From: Candidatus Woesearchaeota archaeon
Lineage (GTDB): Archaea > Nanobdellota > Nanobdellia > Woesearchaeales > JAGVZT01
Direction: 5' to 3'
Length of the DNA: 44,833 nucleotides
Assembly: GCA_018302335.1 (NCBI GenBank)
Contig: JAGVZT010000050.1
Span: 1-44,833 of the forward strand
In this document: positions 40,894-44,833 of the stretch, piece after piece
How the letters are laid out: the number at the start of each line of letters is the position of its first letter
How positions within the stretch are numbered: the stretch's first letter is position 1
Notes under the pieces: generated by a model
Told to the model about the DNA's origin: nothing
Databases searched by the model: none
What the model saw: the letters and a program-made list of their open reading frames with translations, nothing else
Made by a program: the position numbers and the translations under genes

Positions 40894-42032
40894 GGCTGCT
40901 CCTCCTGTCGGAGTATTTTCCCTCCTCGGAGCAGGCTGAGCTCAAGGGGGGAGTTGAAGCGAGATGCTTCTCCATCGCACAGGAGCTCGCGAAGCGCCAT
41001 GACGTCGAGGTCATCACCTCCTTCCAGGGAGGCCCGCGGCTTGATGAGGTGGGCGAGGTCATCGTGCACCGCGTGGGGATGCGCCATCCCTATGCGTCCT
41101 CGGGAGCCCTGCTCAGCAGGCTGAGCTTCGCCCGCGCCGCGGCGGAGAAGGGTCGTGACCTCCCCTGCGACATCGTGGATGGCTGCAATTTCCTCAGCTA
41201 CCTGCCCGCGCACCGTATCGCTCGCACGCACGGCGCGAGGAGCGTCGCGACGTATCACGATGTGTGGGCCGGCGGGGAGTGGCTCCGGCACACGGGCCTG
41301 CTTACCGGCGTCCTGGGCGAGCTCTGGGAGCGGCGCGCCCTCTCTCTTCCCTGGGACCGCATCATCGCCGTGAGCGAGCACGTCCGCGTCAAGCTCTCTG
41401 CCAGGGGTATCCCTGCGGAGCGGGTGAGCGTGGTGCCGAACGGGATAGACTTCCCTGCGCTCCAGGAACTGAAGGCGGCGAAATCCGCAGCGCCGAGCAT
41501 CTGCTGTGTAGCGCGCCTCGTGCCCTACAAGAGACTTGATGTCCTCGTGCGCGCGATGGCTATCGTCTCGCGCGAGGTGCCGGATGCGACCTGTCATATC
41601 ATCGGCACAGGCCCTGAGCGTCATCGCCTTGAGCACCTCATCCACGAGCACGGCCTCTCCGGTAAGGTGACGCTGCGAGGCTTCCTTCCCCGACACGACG
41701 ACGTCCTCGAGGCGATGAAGTCCTCCTGGGTCTTCTGCCTTCCCAGCGAGGTCGAAGGCTTCGGCATCTCCGTCCTGGAAGCGCTCGGCTGCGGCACTCC
41801 AGTTGTGTGCTCGGACATCCCCGCGCTTCGGGAGGCGACCGGCACCGCGGCGACCCTGGTGCCGCCAGGCGATGCGACCGCTCTCGGGGCAGCGCTGGTG
41901 GACCACCTGCGGGACGGGAAACTCCGCGCGAGGAAAGCCAGGGGCGGCAAGACCCACGCCTCTCGCTTCGACTGGCCGCGCATCGCGGGAGAGGTGGAGC
42001 GCATCTACGAGGCTCTCGCCGGAAACAATTAA
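40890..42032 (+). CDS. Family 4 glycosyltransferase
   Basis: The protein has 380 residues. N-terminal Rossmann half: LLLSEYFPSSEQAELKGGVE and, at about residue 95, the region around DGCNFLSYLPAHRIARTHG. The C-terminal nucleotide-sugar half: VVPNGIDFP, CCVARLVPYKRLDVLVRAM and the EX7E motif in EGFGISVLEALGCGTPVVCSD. GT4 enzymes are retaining transferases that extend glycans or glycolipids. The linkage to GT2 and DUF2304 suggests surface glycan assembly. The TAA stop lies in the TATA of the following gene. Confidence 0.9.
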   Translation: MRLLLLSEYFPSSEQAELKGGVEARCFSIAQELAKRHDVEVITSFQGGPRLDEVGEVIVHRVGMRHPYASSGALLSRLSFARAAAEKGRDLPCDIVDGCNFLSYLPAHRIARTHGARSVATYHDVWAGGEWLRHTGLLTGVLGELWERRALSLPWDRIIAVSEHVRVKLSARGIPAERVSVVPNGIDFPALQELKAAKSAAPSICCVARLVPYKRLDVLVRAMAIVSREVPDATCHIIGTGPERHRLEHLIHEHGLSGKVTLRGFLPRHDDVLEAMKSSWVFCLPSEVEGFGISVLEALGCGTPVVCSDIPALREATGTAATLVPPGDATALGAALVDHLRDGKLRARKARGGKTHASRFDWPRIAGEVERIYEALAGNN

Positions 42033-42036
42033 ATAG
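42029..42036 (+). promoter_or_regulatory. TATA box containing the GT4 stop codon
   Basis: TTAAATAG includes TAA (42030-42032) and lies about 28 nt before the GTG at 42061. Confidence 0.5.
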
Positions 42037-42060
42037 TTTGGCAACTTCGGGAAGAGCGAC

Positions 42061-42297
42061 GTGAGACGCGGATTGCGAGGAGCAGTGTTCTTCACATGCA
42101 TGCTGCTCCTTCTCCCTTTAGTCCAGGGGCAAATATGCGCAAGCATTCCCACGAACGGCTGCGACCTCACGCAGGACACGACCCTCATCCTGGGCACCTA
42201 TTTCCTGCCGAATGGCATGGACGCCACAACGGACAATGTGCGGCTGAACTGCAACGGGGCCACCATCAGGGGAAGCAATGTGGAGGGAGCCGATTAG
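42061..42297 (+). pseudogene. Truncated secreted beta-helix-type surface protein
   Basis: The 78 residues from GTG 42061 start with a signal peptide (LRGAVFFTCMLLLLPLVQG) and continue as CDLTQDTTLILGTYFLP and NVRLNCNGATIRGSN. This is the usual opening of right-handed beta-helix (pectate-lyase/NosD-like) surface proteins, which normally run for hundreds of residues. A TAG stops the frame at 42297, exactly where base composition drops. It is probably the 5' remnant of a longer gene whose body was replaced by the low-GC insert. Confidence 0.65.
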
Positions 42298-43075
42298 AAT
42301 GACTATGACAGTAAAGCGGATTCAGCGCAGAGTTGTATGAAGATGGGCCAGGATAGTTTATTTAAAAGGATGGTCTGTGTGTCATTCACTATCATTGAGG
42401 GGGGGCTGCTTCTCTTATTCTTAATGTATCTCTTCTTCTTTATGTGGGCCAGTGGAATCTCGGTAGACCCCCTTCCCTTTCTTATTGGGATCTTATTCCT
42501 GAGCCTGCTGAGTGCCGTGACGGCACTTTTTGTCGGCGTTTTAATCACCATAGGTGCCCGGTTAATGAAGCGGGATAGGACTGAGAAGCCTGAAATGAAG
42601 AGGTTCAACACGAAAAAGCTGTGGAAATTCTACTTACTTGTTATCACCTTAGCCTTAGGACTGAACATCATGATGCAAGGTCCTGAGCCCCGAGAGAAGT
42701 GTATCCTAGTACCCGGCCTCAACTGCCTTGACTATATTGCTCCGCCTGACGACAGAATTTCACTCAAGGTAGAAAATAGGTTGGGTGGCAATGTAGTGGT
42801 TCACTGGTTTGCTATTACGCAAAAAAAGGAGGATGGGCCCCGTTTGAGATGTCTGATGGCCTTGCCTTCCAAAGAGAATGTAACTATTCTTGATGGGGGG
42901 AGTGTGGTCCTTGAGTTTTCCTGTGTAGGATGGGATGGCGTATTTGGCTTGAGGAGCCCTCCTCTTGGATTTGACTTTGCGTATTCATTTGAGGGTGATG
43001 CCGAGACCCACGTTGGTGGGGGTGGACTATTCCTCAAAAATGGGTAGTTATCGTTCACTCTAGGTTAGCAACGCG
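42298..43075. other. Low-GC inserted segment
   Basis: The composition is visibly more AT-rich than the flanks, with T-rich runs and codons such as TTA and ATT that are rare in neighbours. It abuts the truncated gene on the left and ends before the rpiB promoter. I saw no terminal repeats or integrase, so the mode of arrival is unknown. Confidence 0.6.
42337..43047 (+). CDS. Membrane protein with pilin-head-like ectodomain
   Basis: The protein has up to 236 residues; a TATA-like TTTATTTAAAAG at 42356-42367 inside the frame makes the true start uncertain (later ATGs at 42370 and 42424 are candidates). Three helices (about 14-38, 46-72, 88-105) precede an outside domain: KCILVPGLNCLDYIAPP, SLKVENRLGGNVVVHW, RCLMALPSKENV and EFSCVGWDG, with four Cys. 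The 'C-x-L-x-P-G-L-x-C-x-D' then 'N-x-L-G' layout recalls pilin-like head domains of small archaea (memory). Codon use is AT-rich unlike its neighbours, which suggests transfer. Confidence 0.65.
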   Translation: MKMGQDSLFKRMVCVSFTIIEGGLLLLFLMYLFFFMWASGISVDPLPFLIGILFLSLLSAVTALFVGVLITIGARLMKRDRTEKPEMKRFNTKKLWKFYLLVITLALGLNIMMQGPEPREKCILVPGLNCLDYIAPPDDRISLKVENRLGGNVVVHWFAITQKKEDGPRLRCLMALPSKENVTILDGGSVVLEFSCVGWDGVFGLRSPPLGFDFAYSFEGDAETHVGGGGLFLKNG

Positions 43076-43175
43076 GAAGTTTAAACCTCCGCTGGCGGCC
43101 TCGCGGCCATGCCGGAGATTCCGAGCAATGCGGCCGACCATGTGCCCGAGCAATTCTCTACGGCGGCGGAAAACC

Positions 43176-43183
43176 ATTTAAAG
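43176..43183 (+). promoter_or_regulatory. TATA box of pentose phosphate operon
   Basis: ATTTAAAG lies 26 nt before the ATG at 43205 and decides that start against the upstream in-frame ATG at 43109. Confidence 0.6.
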
Positions 43184-43204
43184 CGAAAGACCGCTCTGGC
43201 TCCC

Positions 43205-43645
43205 ATGGGGGAGCTTCTCATCGGCGCAGACCACGGGGGCTTCACCCTGAAGAAGGCCCTGGTCGAGCACCTGCGCCGGAAGGGCATCGCGGTGCGGGAT
43301 TTCGGCTGCCACTCCGAGGAGAGCTGCGACTATCCGGATACGGCCTTCAAGGTGGCCGCAGAAGTGGCCAAAGGCCATCGCGGAGTGCTCATCTGCGGAA
43401 CCGGCATCGGGATGAGCATCGCCGCGAACAAGGTCCGTGGGGTGCGCGCAGCGCTGTGCCATGACGAGCGCACCGCGAGGCTCAGCCGCGAGCACAACGA
43501 CGCGAACCTCCTCGCGCTCGGCGGGCGCACCACGGACGTCGAGCTCGCGAAGCGTATCCTGGACGTGTGGCTCTCAACGTCCTTCGCGGGAGAGCGGCAT
43601 GGCATGCGGGTCGGGAAAATCACAAGCTACGAGGCGGCCCAATGA
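43205..43645 (+). CDS. rpiB: Ribose-5-phosphate isomerase B
   Basis: The protein has 146 residues from ATG 43205. It starts GELLIGADHGGFTLKKAL, the RpiB phosphate-binding segment, then DFGCHSEESCDYPD, the catalytic CGTGIGMSIAANKVRGVRAA with the active-site Cys, and ARLSREHNDANLLALGGR. It interconverts ribose 5-phosphate and ribulose 5-phosphate. Most archaea instead use RpiA, so the B-type enzyme is notable. The first gene of an ATGA-linked operon with rpe and transaldolase. Confidence 0.93.
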   Translation: MGELLIGADHGGFTLKKALVEHLRRKGIAVRDFGCHSEESCDYPDTAFKVAAEVAKGHRGVLICGTGIGMSIAANKVRGVRAALCHDERTARLSREHNDANLLALGGRTTDVELAKRILDVWLSTSFAGERHGMRVGKITSYEAAQ

Positions 43646-44307
43646 CTCTGCCGATACGGATCGCCCCCTCCGTGCTCAGCGCGGATTTCGGCGCGCTGAA
43701 CGCCGAACTGAAGCGCGTGGAGAATGCGGACTGGCTCCATGTGGACGTGATGGACGGCCACTTCGTCCCCGCGCTCACCCTGGGTCCGGTCATCATGAAG
43801 CGCATGAAGACCGAGCTGCCATGCGACGTGCATCTCATGGTGGAGCACCCCGAGCTGCACATCAGGGCATTTGCAGACGCAGGAGCCTCAGTCATCTCGG
43901 TGCATCTTGAGGCATGCCAGGACCCGAAGGCCGCGCTGGTTGCCATCCGGGACCTGGGCGTCAGGGCAGGACTGGCCCTCAAGCCCGGAACTCCCGTGGA
44001 ACGCGCGTATCCCTATCTCGGGGACATGGATATGCTCCTCGTCATGACGGTGGAGCCTGGCGCGTCGGGACAGGAGTTCATGCCCCTCATGCTCCAGAAA
44101 GTGAGACTCGCAAGGTCCCGGGCGCCCATGCTGGACATCGAGGTCGATGGCGGCATCAACGAGGAGACCATCAGGCTCGCAGCGTCCGCAGGGGCCAATG
44201 TCTTCGTCGCAGGAAGCGCGGTGTTCGGCAAGAGCGACCCCGGGGCGCGGGTCGGCTCGCTGCGCGCTGCCGCAGAGGGGGAGTGGCAGAAGGAGGTGTA
44301 CCCATGA
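43642..44307 (+). CDS. rpe: Ribulose-phosphate 3-epimerase
   Basis: The protein has 221 residues; its ATG overlaps the rpiB stop. TIM-barrel motifs: [28 protein letters not shown] (metal ligands His and Asp), [25 protein letters not shown] and [12 protein letters not shown]. It epimerises ribulose 5-phosphate to xylulose 5-phosphate. An in-frame ATG at 43567 is inside rpiB and would add an unrelated stretch, so I rejected it. Its TGA overlaps the next ATG, with a strong AGGAGGTG SD (44291-44298). Confidence 0.94.
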   Translation: MTLPIRIAPSVLSADFGALNAELKRVENADWLHVDVMDGHFVPALTLGPVIMKRMKTELPCDVHLMVEHPELHIRAFADAGASVISVHLEACQDPKAALVAIRDLGVRAGLALKPGTPVERAYPYLGDMDMLLVMTVEPGASGQEFMPLMLQKVRLARSRAPMLDIEVDGGINEETIRLAASAGANVFVAGSAVFGKSDPGARVGSLRAAAEGEWQKEVYP

Positions 44308-44833
44308 AGCTGTTCATCGACACCGCAAACGTCGAGGAGATACGCAAGGTCTCCGCGCTGGGCATTCTTGACGGCGTCACCACCAACCCCACCCTCCTCG
44401 CGAAGGAGGGCAGGAATCCGAACGACGTCGCCAGAGAGATTCTCGCCCTTGTCCCCGGCCCGGTGAGCCTCGAGGTCACCGCGCTGGACGCCGAAGGGAT
44501 GGTCTCGCAGGGCAAAGAACTCGCGACGCTGGCCAGCAACGTCGTGGTGAAGATTCCCATGGGCGCCGAGGGACTCCGGGCGACCAAGCGCCTCTCGGAT
44601 GCGGACATCGCGGTGAACATGACCCTGGTGTTCAGCGCGAACCAGGCGCTCCTCGCCGCCAAGGCCGGCGCACGGTATGTCAGCCCGTTCGTAGGGCGCA
44701 TCGACGACGTCGGCCAGGACGGCATGCAGGTCGTCCAGGAGATAGCGGACATCTTCCGGAACTATGATTTCAAGTGTGAGATTCTCGCCGCCAGCATCAG
44801 GCACCCGCAGCATGTGCTCCAGGCTGCCCGTCT
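44304..44833 (+). CDS. tal: Transaldolase, small TalC/MipB type (3' partial)
   Basis: The 176 codons present start [19 protein letters not shown]. Motifs: [13 protein letters not shown], the Schiff-base lysine in [35 protein letters not shown] and [11 protein letters not shown], then [16 protein letters not shown]. This is the short transaldolase/fructose-6-phosphate aldolase family (usually about 215-220 residues); which activity holds is not certain from sequence alone. The gene runs off the right edge. It completes, with rpiB and rpe, most of the non-oxidative pentose phosphate path; transketolase is not in view. Confidence 0.93.
   Translation, partial: MKLFIDTANVEEIRKVSALGILDGVTTNPTLLAKEGRNPNDVAREILALVPGPVSLEVTALDAEGMVSQGKELATLASNVVVKIPMGAEGLRATKRLSDADIAVNMTLVFSANQALLAAKAGARYVSPFVGRIDDVGQDGMQVVQEIADIFRNYDFKCEILAASIRHPQHVLQAAR

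Noticed and set aside
42298-43075. Insertion sequence
   Set aside because: No transposase, terminal inverted repeats or target duplication were seen.

Overview
The window reads as a high-GC archaeal chromosome segment, probably from a small-genome (DPANN-type) lineage. Archaeal markers are a TFB transcription factor, a fibrillarin-type rRNA 2'-O-methyltransferase, a RIO1-type kinase, two pilins with the QxSxEY class III signal, a tRNA-Ser gene split by an intron at position 37/38, and TATA boxes about 26 nt upstream of start codons (mostly leaderless genes). The lineage cannot be fixed from this sequence alone.

Positions 1-31484 are a surface-protein region. An incoming operon (2-10716) carries a Gly-rich/Ig-like giant protein that is open at the window edge, a second giant secreted protein (5452-9609), and a membrane-anchored partner (9610-10716), each starting directly after the previous stop (TAG|ATG). 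Two pilin genes follow on the minus strand (10713-11684). Divergent from them is a roughly 19-kb operon: a tandem-HTH regulator (12244-12651), a protein of about 4,600 residues now split into three frames (12648-26446), a membrane-anchored cadherin-like/PGF-pre-PGF protein (26443-28761) and a repeat protein (28758-31484), all joined by ATGA overlaps. These proteins share shuffled modules: a nine-copy, four-cysteine module of about 200 residues, a 'PHG..GW' module, MG2-like and CARDB domains. They are dense in N-x-S/T sequons. Three frame breaks interrupt this region (about 5075, 19800 and 22845); they are either assembly errors or real lesions.

Positions 31481-44833 are mostly cellular genes. 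They include a VIT1-type metal transporter, a TSUP permease that begins one base after an intron-containing tRNA-Ser(UGA), zinc-ribbon membrane and small zinc-ribbon proteins, a 28-residue membrane peptide, a heptad-repeat coiled-coil membrane protein, a polytopic His-containing membrane protein, an HExxH peptidase, TFB, an ATL-sized O6-alkylguanine transferase, fibrillarin and a RIO kinase. A glycosyltransferase cluster (GT2, DUF2304, GT4) may serve surface glycosylation. A truncated secreted protein and a low-GC insert (about 42298-43075) follow, then a non-oxidative pentose phosphate operon (rpiB-rpe-transaldolase) that runs off the right edge.

The genome is very compact. Three of four convergent pairs share one CTAG as both stops, three junctions are TAG|ATG, six are ATGA, and in three cases the upstream TAA stop lies inside the TATA box of the next gene.
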